Assembly (NCBI RefSeq): GCF_021290985.1
Contig: NZ_JAJOYU010000001.1
Location: 186,001-250,000 of the forward strand
Origin: Rheinheimera soli
GTDB taxonomy: Bacteria; Pseudomonadota; Gammaproteobacteria; Enterobacterales; Alteromonadaceae
DNA length: 64,000 nucleotides
Direction of reading: 5' to 3'
Numbering within the stretch: the stretch's first letter is position 1; every line of letters begins with the position of its first letter. The notes beneath the pieces are model-generated. The model was not told where the DNA came from. It worked only from the letters and a program-made list of their open reading frames with translations, and did no database searches. Positions 1 through 8,745 of the stretch are shown in pieces. The translations under genes were made by a program, and so were the position numbers.

Positions 1-255
1 ACGTAAAAAAAAACCTGAACGAGTAATTCTAGTATCCTTCCCAACAGTTAATCGACCTTCACCCTCCGTGTTTGTCTTCATTGTCCTGAACTTATGGATA
101 AGAAACGGTTTTCCGAAACGCCCTACTCTTTGCTGCCGAAAAAATACTGGGCCTGAGGAATCAAACCTAACCCAAAGAGCTATTAGTAATAACAATGGCA
201 GCAGGGTCAAAAGACCACATGCGGCAAATAAAAAGTCAAAACAGCGTTTAGACAT
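1..255 (-). CDS. Undecaprenyl-phosphate sugar-1-phosphate transferase (PglC/WcaJ-like), 3' end cut by the window edge
   Basis: The first 85 codons of a bacterial sugar transferase read on the minus strand from an ATG at 255. An N-terminal membrane segment rich in Leu (about residues 8-28) is followed by the family pattern [13 protein letters not shown], then HKFRTM, then [10 protein letters not shown]. This matches the monotopic phosphoglycosyl transferases that attach the first sugar phosphate to undecaprenyl phosphate at the inner membrane and so start each repeat unit. Its ATG overlaps the stop of the upstream aminotransferase by 8 bases, so the two are translationally coupled. The donor is not visible. 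The aminotransferase and GNAT next to it suggest a diamino-trideoxy or 4-amino sugar (inference). A run of nine T lies just before the window edge. Confidence 0.85.
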   Translation of the reverse strand, partial: MSKRCFDFLFAACGLLTLLPLLLLIALWVRFDSSGPVFFRQQRVGRFGKPFLIHKFRTMKTNTEGEGRLTVGKDTRITRSGFFLR

Positions 256-1414
256 TTGATAACACCTGACGAACTGCAGCAATAACTCGTTCCTGATCTT
301 CTTTAGTCATCTTGGTGTACAAGGGTAATGATACTTCTTGTTCAAAAATACGCTGGGCAACAGGGAACATTCCTGGAGTTAATTGATAAGTATCGCGCCA
401 GTACGGATGCAAATGTAAAGGTATAAAATGAACCGAACAACCGATCCCAAGTTCAGCCATTTTCTCAATAAAAACACCTCGTTCGATACCACTTTCTACT
501 TTCAATTTCATTGGATACAAGTGCCAAGCGTGCACATCTCCCACAGGAGCATTTACTGGTAACTCTAAAGGTAAATCAGCCAACGCTTCCTGATATACAG
601 ACGCCATTTGTTCGCGCTTTATTTGAAAGTCAGGGAGACGCTTTAGCTGATGAATACCAATCGCGGCGGAAATATCAGGCATGTTGTATTTAAATCCTGG
701 CGCTATAACCTCATAAAACCAAGCTGGTTTTGTAGATACATAACGGTCAAAAGCATCCCGACTAATACCATGCAAACGCATAACTTTACAGCGTTGAGCA
801 AGCTCAGGGTGTCGGGTAACAACCATCCCCCCCTCACCTGTGGTCATAGTCTTATTTGCATAGAAACTAAATACCGTAATATCGCTTTCGAGCGTACCGA
901 TCATCTTACCTTGATAAGTTGTTGGTAATGCATGCGCTGCATCTTCAATAATTTTGATATTATGTTGTCTAGCCAACGCAATGATTGGTCCCATCTCACA
1001 AGCAAGACCAGCAAAGTGCACAGGCATTACCGCTTTAGTTTTACTAGTAATAGCTTTGGAAAAGCTATCTGCCGTCATGTTAAATGTTGTTTCGTCAACA
1101 TCGACCATAACCGGCGTAGCGCCAAGGTAACGAACAATTTCAGCAGTTGCCGTAAAAGTATAAGTTGGAACTATCACCTCATCATCAGGACCGATCCCTA
1201 AGGCCTCCAAAGCCAGATGTAAACCAGAGGTCGCTGAATTAACAGCGATAGATTCAAGTGTCGGATCACCCAAAAATGCAGTAAAATCAGCTTCAAACTG
1301 TTTAGTCTTGGGACCTGTAGTAATCCAACCGGACCTAAGCGAATGAGCTACTTCGTTAATTTCTTCTTCACCAATCTCAGGCAAAGCAAAAGGAAGAAAA
1401 TTATTTGCTGACAT
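248..1414 (-). CDS. DegT/DnrJ/EryC1/StrS-family sugar aminotransferase
   Basis: A 388-residue PLP enzyme of the family that aminates 4-keto NDP-sugars, as PglE, WecE and perosamine synthase do. Visible are the substrate/PLP region [10 protein letters not shown] (about 59-68), IIEDAAHA (155-162) and the PLP lysine in [15 protein letters not shown] (K188). Length is normal. It sits between a GNAT acetyltransferase and an initiating sugar transferase, the arrangement of pglE-pglD-pglC type loci, so the likely product is a 4-amino, then 4-acetamido, sugar for the first residue of the polysaccharide. A 4,6-dehydratase dedicated to it is not in the window. FnlA, or a PglF/WbpM-type enzyme outside, could supply the keto-sugar. 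Exact substrate is unproven. Confidence 0.88.
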   Translation of the reverse strand: MSANNFLPFALPEIGEEEINEVAHSLRSGWITTGPKTKQFEADFTAFLGDPTLESIAVNSATSGLHLALEALGIGPDDEVIVPTYTFTATAEIVRYLGATPVMVDVDETTFNMTADSFSKAITSKTKAVMPVHFAGLACEMGPIIALARQHNIKIIEDAAHALPTTYQGKMIGTLESDITVFSFYANKTMTTGEGGMVVTRHPELAQRCKVMRLHGISRDAFDRYVSTKPAWFYEVIAPGFKYNMPDISAAIGIHQLKRLPDFQIKREQMASVYQEALADLPLELPVNAPVGDVHAWHLYPMKLKVESGIERGVFIEKMAELGIGCSVHFIPLHLHPYWRDTYQLTPGMFPVAQRIFEQEVSLPLYTKMTKEDQERVIAAVRQVLSNV

Positions 1415-1427
1415 AAAGCCTCAAAAA

Positions 1428-2030
1428 TTATATCGATTTGACTAAACGTAACATTTGCCGACGATCCGGCTGAGTAAATTCATTTTCAATTTGGTAACCA
1501 GCTTTTTGATAAAAAGCCACAACGTTATCATTACCAAATTTATCAGTTGTCAGATACAAGCCATCTAGACCGGCTTGACGGACTTGCAACTCGAAGTCCC
1601 TAAGCAGAGCTTTACCGATCGACTTTCCAGACATGTCGGGGCATACAGCAATACTGCTCAGTAAAGCATTTTTCTTAAGAGTCTTGGGTTTATCTCCTTT
1701 ATAGAAAAGCGCGTAATAAAGCTTCTTGACTACCTTTGCTGGGTTTTTGAGAATACTAGGTAGTGCTGCCAGCAAAAAACCATGCCACTGTTTTTTTCGC
1801 AAGACGCTGAAAAAAACTTCTGGTGCAACAGAGCCTGCAGCAAAACCGACAATACCTCTTTCAGGATCAACAGCAACTCTCATCAAACCATTAGGCTGAT
1901 TTATAAATGCGGAATACATTTTTTTCAAAAATACAGGCCCTAGCATTGTCAGAAAAAAACCCTGAAACGCCACAATGTGCGTGGAGACAATAGCTTCAAC
2001 GTCAGCCTCTGTTGCTTGTCTTATATCCAT
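1428..2030 (-). CDS. GNAT-family N-acetyltransferase (sugar-modifying)
   Basis: 200 residues with a GNAT fold pattern: SSIAVCPDMSGKSIGKALL (acetyl-CoA pyrophosphate loop, about 125-143), then GLYLTTDKFGNDNVVAFYQKAGY near the C-terminus. It begins one base upstream of the end of the WbuB-like gene and is followed after 13 bases by the aminotransferase. The most economical role is acetyl transfer from acetyl-CoA to the amino group that the aminotransferase installs. That is inference from position. The sequence itself only shows a GNAT enzyme, and acylation of another cytosolic amine cannot be excluded. Confidence 0.75.
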   Translation of the reverse strand: MDIRQATEADVEAIVSTHIVAFQGFFLTMLGPVFLKKMYSAFINQPNGLMRVAVDPERGIVGFAAGSVAPEVFFSVLRKKQWHGFLLAALPSILKNPAKVVKKLYYALFYKGDKPKTLKKNALLSSIAVCPDMSGKSIGKALLRDFELQVRQAGLDGLYLTTDKFGNDNVVAFYQKAGYQIENEFTQPDRRQMLRLVKSI

Positions 2031-3236
2031 TTATTTAACAGCCTTAATAATTACTTCAGTAAGTTTGCTGTATCCAACTGCGGACGAAAATTTGTTCAAA
2101 TACAACGTTCTTGCGTTACGTCCCATTGTAGACCATTCACTACGTCTGCTAAGCAGCACTCTAATAGCCTTTCTAATGCTATCTACATTACAAGGTTCTG
2201 CTACTTCGCCAGCTTCTGCATCGACTATCAATTGATTTGCTTCACCACCAACAGCCATAAGCAAAGGTTTTTCCATTGCCAGTGAAGATTGAGTCTTAGA
2301 TGGAATAGTAATTTGAAACAATGGATCATCTTTGAGATGAACAACTAAAACATCAGCGCGAGCTAAAAAATCGAAAACCTGAATTGATGGAATATAGTCA
2401 CCGATTTTAACATTGGTATAACCATGTTGGACAACAAAATCTTGCAACTTCTGTTTTTCTACTCCACCACCAACCATCGTCAAACTAAGCTCTGTATCAG
2501 AAAACCCGCCTGCAGCCTCAACTAATGCGAAAAGCGACTGTGCAGCCCCCATATTACCAGCATAAACCAGTTTTGCACTTCCATTAGACGCGGTATTCTG
2601 AGTCAAATCTGACACAACAGCTTCAATACGTTGTTCTTCCGGACACCAGTTATAAACGACATTGATTTTTTCATCGCAAACTCCTCTTGCAATAAGGGCA
2701 TGACGAAAGCCTTCAGACAACACGACTATTTGCGAGGCTTTGTTGTAGATCAATTTGCACCAAAAATCGATAAACTTTAACAGCATCCCTTCTTTATTCA
2801 TTCCTGTGGCAATCAAGGCATCAGGCCAAAGATCCTGAATATCAGTAACAAATGGAACCTTACGGAAAAAGAGCATTAAAAAACCAATGATTCCTGTTGT
2901 CGATTGAGGATGATAGGTATATACCAAATCTGGCTTTTTCGTAAATAATGCTGTAAACAGCGCCATAAAAGTAAATGACAGATAAGTTGCAGCCCTTGAA
3001 ACCTTAGATTTTGAGTGTGAAATGTGCGACCAAAGTCGCACAATTTTGACACCATCTACATGTTTAACTTCTTTAAATTTTACTTTATAGCCATCAAAGA
3101 CTTTACCTTTTGGGTAGTTTGGAAAAGTTGTTATTACCTCGACGTCATAACCCAATGCTACCCAGTGTTTCATCAGAGCGAGTCCTTTGATCGAGTATTC
3201 AGGATCAAAAAGCTGGCTGATAAATAAAATCTTCAT
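2031..3236 (-). CDS. Family 4 glycosyltransferase, WbuB-like
   Basis: A GT-B glycosyltransferase of 401 residues from the ATG at 3236. An earlier in-frame ATG at 3251 exists, but the 3236 start gives a TAATG overlap with the fnlC stop and has GGAAG about 8 bases upstream, so it is preferred. The N-terminus MKILFISQLFDPEYS and the later segments YAGNMGAAQS and IPSKTQSSLAMEKPLL are typical of WbuB/WbjE proteins. Those are found beside fnlABC genes and are thought to transfer L-FucNAc. The location directly after the UDP-L-FucNAc genes supports that assignment. Cytosolic or inner-membrane-associated action is expected. Confidence 0.8.
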   Translation of the reverse strand: MKILFISQLFDPEYSIKGLALMKHWVALGYDVEVITTFPNYPKGKVFDGYKVKFKEVKHVDGVKIVRLWSHISHSKSKVSRAATYLSFTFMALFTALFTKKPDLVYTYHPQSTTGIIGFLMLFFRKVPFVTDIQDLWPDALIATGMNKEGMLLKFIDFWCKLIYNKASQIVVLSEGFRHALIARGVCDEKINVVYNWCPEEQRIEAVVSDLTQNTASNGSAKLVYAGNMGAAQSLFALVEAAGGFSDTELSLTMVGGGVEKQKLQDFVVQHGYTNVKIGDYIPSIQVFDFLARADVLVVHLKDDPLFQITIPSKTQSSLAMEKPLLMAVGGEANQLIVDAEAGEVAEPCNVDSIRKAIRVLLSRRSEWSTMGRNARTLYLNKFSSAVGYSKLTEVIIKAVK

Positions 3237-4366
3237 TAAAACTGCTTCCAAACCACCCGCATAACATAATCCCGATAGCTGTGGACAATCCTTACCACTT
3301 TATCGGATACATTTGGCATGCTGTAGTCATAAACAGGGCGCAATAAGCGCACGTTACCTGACGGCTGACTTTCCAGTACCTGCAAGGCCTGAAACACACG
3401 TTCAACTTCGAGCCCGACCATCATTACTGATGCTTCCTCAAAAGCTTCTGGCCTTTCGTGGGCTTCGCGTATATTTAGCGCAGGAAAGTTCATAATAGAA
3501 GACTCTTCACTAATAGTACCGCTATCAGACAACACTGCTTTTGCTAATTTCTGCAGCTTGTTGTAATCGTGAAAACCCAGAGGCTTTAGTAATTGAACCA
3601 ATGGATGGAAACTCACTCCTTGTTCTTCTATACGCTTACGAGTACGCGGATGAGTCGATACGATTACGGGCAAGCCATACTTTGAAGCAAGGCCGTTTAA
3701 GATATCAGCTAATTTATGCAAATTTTTTGGTGTATCTACGTTTTCTTCCCTATGAGCACTGATCACAAAAAATTCACGCTCTTTTAATGACAAACGTTTT
3801 AATACATCTGAGGCATCAATTTGAGCCATGTAGTGGTTTAACACTTCAAACATTGGACTGCCAGTCTTGATCACTCTGTCTGCTGGTAATCCTTCAGCAA
3901 GCAAATAATCTCGTGCAATAGAACTGTACGTGAGATTAACATCTGCAGTGTGATCTACAATACGACGGTTAATCTCTTCCGGAACCCGCATATCAAAACA
4001 TCTGTTGCCAGCTTCCATATGAAAGGTAGGGATCTTACGACGTTTAGCTGAAATTACCGCCATACAACTATTCGTATCGCCAAGAACCAGCATGGCATCT
4101 GGATTAACCTCTGCCAGAACCTTGTCTACAGTGATAATCACATTGCCTATCGTTTCTGCACCACTAGAACCAGCCGCATTAAGAAAATAGTCTGGTTTGC
4201 GTACACCTAAATCGTCAAAAAAAACCTGATTTAACTCAAAATCGTAGTTCTGTCCTGTGTGAACGATAATATGTTCACAATGTTGATCTAGCGCAGCCAT
4301 GACTCTGGACAATCGAATAATTTCAGGCCTTGTACCTACAACAGTCATTACTTTTAGTTTGTTCAT
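3236..4366 (-). CDS. fnlC: UDP-GlcNAc 2-epimerase-family enzyme FnlC/CapG/WbjD (UDP-L-FucNAc synthesis)
   Basis: 376 residues of the non-hydrolysing 2-epimerase family: VVGTRPEIIRLS at the N-terminus, the HTGQNYD segment, LGDTNS, FHMEAGNRCFD, and VLSDSGTISEES. The HMEAGNRCFD variant and the neighbouring fnlA and fnlB mark it as the third enzyme of the UDP-N-acetyl-L-fucosamine pathway, which epimerises C2 of UDP-N-acetyl-L-pneumosamine, rather than WecB. A separate true WecB-like gene lies near 15.3-16.4 kb. It is two bases downstream of fnlB and overlaps the next gene by one base. Confidence 0.9.
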   Translation of the reverse strand: MNKLKVMTVVGTRPEIIRLSRVMAALDQHCEHIIVHTGQNYDFELNQVFFDDLGVRKPDYFLNAAGSSGAETIGNVIITVDKVLAEVNPDAMLVLGDTNSCMAVISAKRRKIPTFHMEAGNRCFDMRVPEEINRRIVDHTADVNLTYSSIARDYLLAEGLPADRVIKTGSPMFEVLNHYMAQIDASDVLKRLSLKEREFFVISAHREENVDTPKNLHKLADILNGLASKYGLPVIVSTHPRTRKRIEEQGVSFHPLVQLLKPLGFHDYNKLQKLAKAVLSDSGTISEESSIMNFPALNIREAHERPEAFEEASVMMVGLEVERVFQALQVLESQPSGNVRLLRPVYDYSMPNVSDKVVRIVHSYRDYVMRVVWKQF

Positions 4367-4368
4367 TT

Positions 4369-5475
4369 TTATACCTTATATGCGACAGTATCAGGGTTTT
4401 GACGATCAAAGTTTTCATTTGCCCAAAGCATTACAACAAGCTCATCGTCGCCAATATTAGTCACATCATGAGACCAGCCAGGTACGGTTTCAACAATTTC
4501 AGGACTATCACCTGAAGTTACTATTTCTAGGATTTCGTCAGTAATAATGTGCCTAAAACCAAAACGAGCTTTGCCTTTAATCACCAGAAATTTTTCAGTT
4601 TTCACATGATGATAATGACCACCTCTCGTTACACCAGGATGCGCAGTGAAAAAAGAAAACTGGCCGGAGTCTCTCGTTTTTAGCATTTCAACAAAACAAC
4701 CACGTTGGTCTTCATGCTTTGTAAGACTATAGTTGAACTTGTTTGGTGGAATGTAGCTAATGTAAGTTGCATAAAGCACACGAATAAAACCGTCCCCCAC
4801 AGGCTCAGTAATAAGACTTTCTCGGCTATCTCTGAACTTATACAACTGCTCAACAAGCTCACCCAAAGTGACCTGATAAATCGGCTCAACATTAACATAC
4901 AACTTATCGTCAGGTTTACGATAAAGTATTTCCAAGAAAGACGTAACCACCGCCCCAATATGCACAAGTGACAAATGTACAGAAGGATCATTAACCTGTA
5001 TTGGCAAACCGCGGCTAATGTTATGACAAAAGGTAGCTACCGCAGAATTATAATTTGGTTTACACCATTTGCCGAATACATTGGGCAGGCGATAAATATA
5101 AACTTTATTGCCCGTTTGCATATGCAGATTTAACAGATGCATTTCTGCTTGCAATTTGCTCTTACCGTAGGCATTTAAGCGCTCAGCCTGAGTCGAAGAG
5201 CTCAAGACAATTGGTATTTTGCGACCTGACTGTTTAATAAATTCACACAAAGTTGCTGTTAGATCAGCATTGCCGATAGCAAACTCGTTTTCATCGACAG
5301 GACGATTAATACCTGCCAAATGAAAAATAAAGTCAGCTTGACTTACCATGTCCTTAAGCTCGTTCAAATCAGATTCACGAGTAAAGCGCAGAATATCTAT
5401 GGCTGAATTTCGCAATAAACTGATACATAAATTTTTGCCAACAAAGCCATCAGCACCTGTTACTAAAACCTTCAT
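4369..5475 (-). CDS. fnlB: Bifunctional SDR/cupin enzyme FnlB/CapF/WbjC (4-ketoreductase with C-terminal cupin)
   Basis: 368 residues. The N-terminal part is an extended short-chain dehydrogenase (VTGADGFVGKNL, Rossmann glycine motif, then IFHLAGINRP). The C-terminal part is a cupin with RGGHYHHVKTEKFLVIKG, whose histidines and glutamate are the metal ligands described for CapF. In the family the cupin does C3 epimerisation and the SDR reduces the 4-keto group with NADPH. Gene order FnlA-FnlB-FnlC is kept, with a 3-base gap to fnlA. Length equals the usual CapF length of about 370. Confidence 0.92.
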   Translation of the reverse strand: MKVLVTGADGFVGKNLCISLLRNSAIDILRFTRESDLNELKDMVSQADFIFHLAGINRPVDENEFAIGNADLTATLCEFIKQSGRKIPIVLSSSTQAERLNAYGKSKLQAEMHLLNLHMQTGNKVYIYRLPNVFGKWCKPNYNSAVATFCHNISRGLPIQVNDPSVHLSLVHIGAVVTSFLEILYRKPDDKLYVNVEPIYQVTLGELVEQLYKFRDSRESLITEPVGDGFIRVLYATYISYIPPNKFNYSLTKHEDQRGCFVEMLKTRDSGQFSFFTAHPGVTRGGHYHHVKTEKFLVIKGKARFGFRHIITDEILEIVTSGDSPEIVETVPGWSHDVTNIGDDELVVMLWANENFDRQNPDTVAYKV

Positions 5476-5478
5476 ATG

Positions 5479-6513
5479 TTAGTCCTCTGCAATTGCCGAT
5501 TCGCCACGAGCTATCGCTTGTACAAAATCAAGCTTCAATAACAGTTGCTTCATACCCTCTACATCCAACCGCTCAGTGTTGTGCGAGTTATAATCTTCTA
5601 ACTGGCTAACTTTTTGGTCACCAACATCAAAAAACTTTCCATAGTTTAAGTCGCGGTTATCTGGTGGTACGCGGTAATAATCGCCCATATCTATGGCGCA
5701 GGCCATTTCTTCTCGGCTTAAAAGTGCTTCGTAAAGCTTCTCGCCATGGCGAGTCCCAATTACATTGACCTCGTGACTTTCATTTTTCATCAGTTGTAAT
5801 AGTGCTTTAGTCAGAGTATCTATTGTTGCAGCAGGAGCTTTCTGCACAAAAATATCACCATTGTCGCCATGTTCAAATGCATAAAGCACTAAATCAACAG
5901 CATCTTCCAATGTCATCATAAAACGTGTCATTTCCGGATCTGTGATAGTAATAGGCTTACTATTTTTAACTAAATCAACGAACAAAGGTATAACTGAGCC
6001 ACGGGATGCCATCACGTTGCCATAACGTGTACCACAAATCACTGTTTTTGCAGAGTCAAGATTGCGAGCTTTCGCAACCATGACTTTTTCCATCATAGCT
6101 TTAGAAATACCCATAGCGTTGATTGGATAAACTGCTTTATCAGTACTTAAACAGACAACACGAGCAACGCCATTAACAATGGCCGCTTCTAACACATTCT
6201 CAGTACCCTGCACATTTGTTTTCACCGCTTCCATTGGGTAAAACTCACAGCTAGGAACCTGTTTCAACGCAGCGGCGTGATAGATAAAATCCACCCCACG
6301 TGTTGCATTTAAAACACTATTGTAATCTCTCACATCGCCGATGTAGAACTTCAACTTTGGATGATTATACTTCTTACGCATATCATCTTGCTTTTTTTCG
6401 TCTCGACTAAACACACGAATCTCTGCAATATCGGTATCCAGAAAACGGCGTAATACGGCATTACCAAATGACCCAGTACCGCCTGTAATTAATAATGTTT
6501 TATCTTTAAACAT
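5479..6513 (-). CDS. fnlA: UDP-GlcNAc 4,6-dehydratase/5-epimerase FnlA/CapE/WbjB
   Basis: 344-residue soluble dehydratase with ITGGTGSFGNAVLRRF at the NAD site, YHAAALKQVPSCE, STDKAVYPINAMGISKAMMEK and GTRYGNVMASRGSVIPLF. As in FlaA1 and CapE, the SDR catalytic tyrosine position is methionine in MGISK. It converts UDP-GlcNAc to the 6-deoxy-4-keto L-sugar that FnlB and FnlC carry on to UDP-L-FucNAc. PseB makes the same L-arabino-4-keto intermediate, so this enzyme could in principle also feed the pse operon at 53.8 kb (inference). It starts 9 bases downstream of the preceding glycosyltransferase. Confidence 0.92.
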   Translation of the reverse strand: MFKDKTLLITGGTGSFGNAVLRRFLDTDIAEIRVFSRDEKKQDDMRKKYNHPKLKFYIGDVRDYNSVLNATRGVDFIYHAAALKQVPSCEFYPMEAVKTNVQGTENVLEAAIVNGVARVVCLSTDKAVYPINAMGISKAMMEKVMVAKARNLDSAKTVICGTRYGNVMASRGSVIPLFVDLVKNSKPITITDPEMTRFMMTLEDAVDLVLYAFEHGDNGDIFVQKAPAATIDTLTKALLQLMKNESHEVNVIGTRHGEKLYEALLSREEMACAIDMGDYYRVPPDNRDLNYGKFFDVGDQKVSQLEDYNSHNTERLDVEGMKQLLLKLDFVQAIARGESAIAED

Positions 6514-6522
6514 CTCTATTCC

Positions 6523-7719
6523 TTATGCTAAATAATGTAAAATCTTTTCAACCTGTTGCAGAGGCATTTTATTATTTAAAATAAACTGCTTAGCATCCGC
6601 ACCTTTTTTTTTCAGTTCCGATGATTCTAATAAAGCAATATAACTGAAACAACTCGCCATGCCTCCATCAACATTTGGAATCGTATAAACGAATTCATAA
6701 TATTCTGTTGATATGCCATCAAGCTTATACATCAATACCGGAACTCCTGATGACATGTATTCAATTACCTTTGATGGAAAAGAGTACTTAGTATACTCGG
6801 AATTATTGTTTCTAGGATTGACTAATAACTTAGCCTTGTGCTGTTTGGCAAGCGCCTGTTCTCTAGGCATTTGGCCAAAATACTTAATATTAGGAAAATC
6901 AGCAGCAACACGCTCAACATACTCTCGCTCTGAACCGTCACCACAAATATGTAATTCGTGATCCACAACCCCTGAATCTATATATGACTGAATCAGGTCT
7001 CTAATCCCATATCGCGAATCTAAAGTCCCTGTGTAAAGGAAATAATTAAGAGTGTCATGTTCTTCGATTTGAGAAATAAAACGCTCATCAGCTATACCGT
7101 CGATCACTACCGAAGGAAGCTCATCTGAAAACGAATTTTTCATATGTTCTGTCAACAAAACACACAAATCAGCTCTATTTACTATAGCATAAGAAATTTT
7201 CGAAAAAATTCCAAATACAAAAGCGGAAAAGCCTTTTCTAGCAGCCATAAATTCAGGCAAATCTGGAACTATTATACAAACAGTAATGCTTGGATTAATC
7301 AATTTTGCCATATAACACGCGATTAAAAAAGGAAGATGCATTGAATAACAGAACAAATAATTTTTTTGTTCTCTATTTTTTTTCACCTCGGCCAAAATTG
7401 CTGTAAGAGACTTATAAATTCTGAAAAAGTTTTTTAAAAATAAGAAATTAAAAAACGATAAATTTACTACTTTAACTCCTTTCAATGACTCTACTTTAAG
7501 GTCTGCTGTAAACAGCATTTTTTTATACAAAAAAGGATAAGAGCCGACGAAAGGTAGATTAATGACTGTGACATTCTCAACTCGCTGAGATTCCTTCAAA
7601 CCTTGAATATAGTTTTTTTGTAAATTATCTGCCGCATTTTGAACAGGAGAAAGAGTATCAACAAGAACTTGCCTTACCAAAGAATCGGTAAAAACTCCAC
7701 CTAAGAATAAAACATTCAT
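6523..7719 (-). CDS. Family 4 (GT-B) glycosyltransferase
   Basis: 398 residues. The C-terminal half has the GT4 donor-binding pattern: YFLYTGTLDSRYG, LHICGDGSE, and NNSEYTKYSFPSKVIEYMSSG, where the Glu of the SKVIEYMSSG stretch contacts the nucleotide-sugar. The N-terminal acceptor half is not diagnostic. It belongs to the polysaccharide operon, 3 bases after the polymerase-like gene. Base composition is A+T-rich, as in its three upstream neighbours. Sugar specificity cannot be read from sequence. Confidence 0.8.
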   Translation of the reverse strand: MNVLFLGGVFTDSLVRQVLVDTLSPVQNAADNLQKNYIQGLKESQRVENVTVINLPFVGSYPFLYKKMLFTADLKVESLKGVKVVNLSFFNFLFLKNFFRIYKSLTAILAEVKKNREQKNYLFCYSMHLPFLIACYMAKLINPSITVCIIVPDLPEFMAARKGFSAFVFGIFSKISYAIVNRADLCVLLTEHMKNSFSDELPSVVIDGIADERFISQIEEHDTLNYFLYTGTLDSRYGIRDLIQSYIDSGVVDHELHICGDGSEREYVERVAADFPNIKYFGQMPREQALAKQHKAKLLVNPRNNNSEYTKYSFPSKVIEYMSSGVPVLMYKLDGISTEYYEFVYTIPNVDGGMASCFSYIALLESSELKKKGADAKQFILNNKMPLQQVEKILHYLA

Positions 7720-7722
7720 AAA

Positions 7723-8745
7723 TCAAACCACCGAATTAAATATAATATTTCTATTAAACAAAGGAAAAAGTGACAAATCCATTACAGGGTATATAAAGTA
7801 AAAAAACAAAAAACAAACACACAAAAAAACATACGCAGAAACAAATAAATGATTTACCTTTGGAAAAAAAACTATATTAAGGCAGTAAAAAACATTGAAA
7901 AAAATCACATACCGTAAAACCCTTATAAATATCTCCGCTTCAAAATATAAAAAAACGAAAAAAAATGAAACGAGATTCATGTTAAATATAAAAAAGGACA
8001 TTTTAACTAAATAATTTGGATATTTATTATCAGCGATAGATAAACAATGCATTCGAGCTATAAAGATTGCTATTAAACTAAAAAAAACATGAACTATTAT
8101 CTTATATACTGCTGATTGAAGTGTTACAGCATACATATCAAAATGAGATTGAATAGCGCTGGGCAACGCTACGGAAGTTCTAAACGGTATATAGATCAAC
8201 ACTATTACACTAAAAAATATAAAGAACTTTCTCAAAGAGAAAAAACCGTTAACAGGAACGAAATAGAAGATCAAAAAAACTATAGCTGACTGATGGAAAG
8301 TTGTCGCCAGCAAAACAAGTAGAACAAAAAACAACCTTCCTTGAAATGTTCCCTTCAATAATTCGATTATGCCTTGTAAAATGATTACAAAAGAGAGAAA
8401 ATTTCTCATAAGAACATAATCAATAGGGAAAAAAACCATTCCAAACACGAGTAAGCTGAAAACAGGACTGACTGATGTTTTCAATAAATAACGACAAAAT
8501 AATAACAGTGTAAAGAACGATAATAAGATCTGAAATGCCTGATAATCCAAATTGAAATCTTTAGCTAGCAAGTTCAAATAGCCATAGCCGATCTCTAACC
8601 CCCACGAAAACAGGAGCTCTCTTGAGAAATACATTTCATATGCATCTCTATCCCCATTCCAGGAATTCCACCCATACATTACCCACATTACAAGTAGTAA
8701 TACGCAGGCTATAGAACATGATATCAGTCTGTTAACGAGCATCAT
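7723..8745 (-). CDS. EpsG/Wzy-like polysaccharide polymerase, multi-spanning membrane protein
   Basis: 340 residues, nearly all hydrophobic segments rich in Phe, Leu and Ile, about 9-10 membrane spans. The N-terminal loop WNGDRDAYEMYF, the MRNFLSF segment and TTFHQSAIVF resemble the EpsG family, which has conserved D/Y, R and H residues in the periplasmic loops. In a Wzx/Wzy cluster with a flippase, a chain-length protein and an exporter but no ABC transporter, this is the best polymerase candidate. Polymerases are poorly conserved, so the call rests partly on context. It directly follows the glycosyltransferase stop with no gap. Confidence 0.7.
   Translation of the reverse strand: MMLVNRLISCSIACVLLLVMWVMYGWNSWNGDRDAYEMYFSRELLFSWGLEIGYGYLNLLAKDFNLDYQAFQILLSFFTLLLFCRYLLKTSVSPVFSLLVFGMVFFPIDYVLMRNFLSFVIILQGIIELLKGTFQGRLFFVLLVLLATTFHQSAIVFLIFYFVPVNGFFSLRKFFIFFSVIVLIYIPFRTSVALPSAIQSHFDMYAVTLQSAVYKIIVHVFFSLIAIFIARMHCLSIADNKYPNYLVKMSFFIFNMNLVSFFFVFLYFEAEIFIRVLRYVIFFNVFYCLNIVFFPKVNHLFVSAYVFLCVCFLFFYFIYPVMDLSLFPLFNRNIIFNSVV

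Noticed and set aside
68-259. Plus-strand 63-codon frame at the left edge
   Set aside because: It is antisense to the clear sugar transferase frame on the minus strand and resembles no protein.
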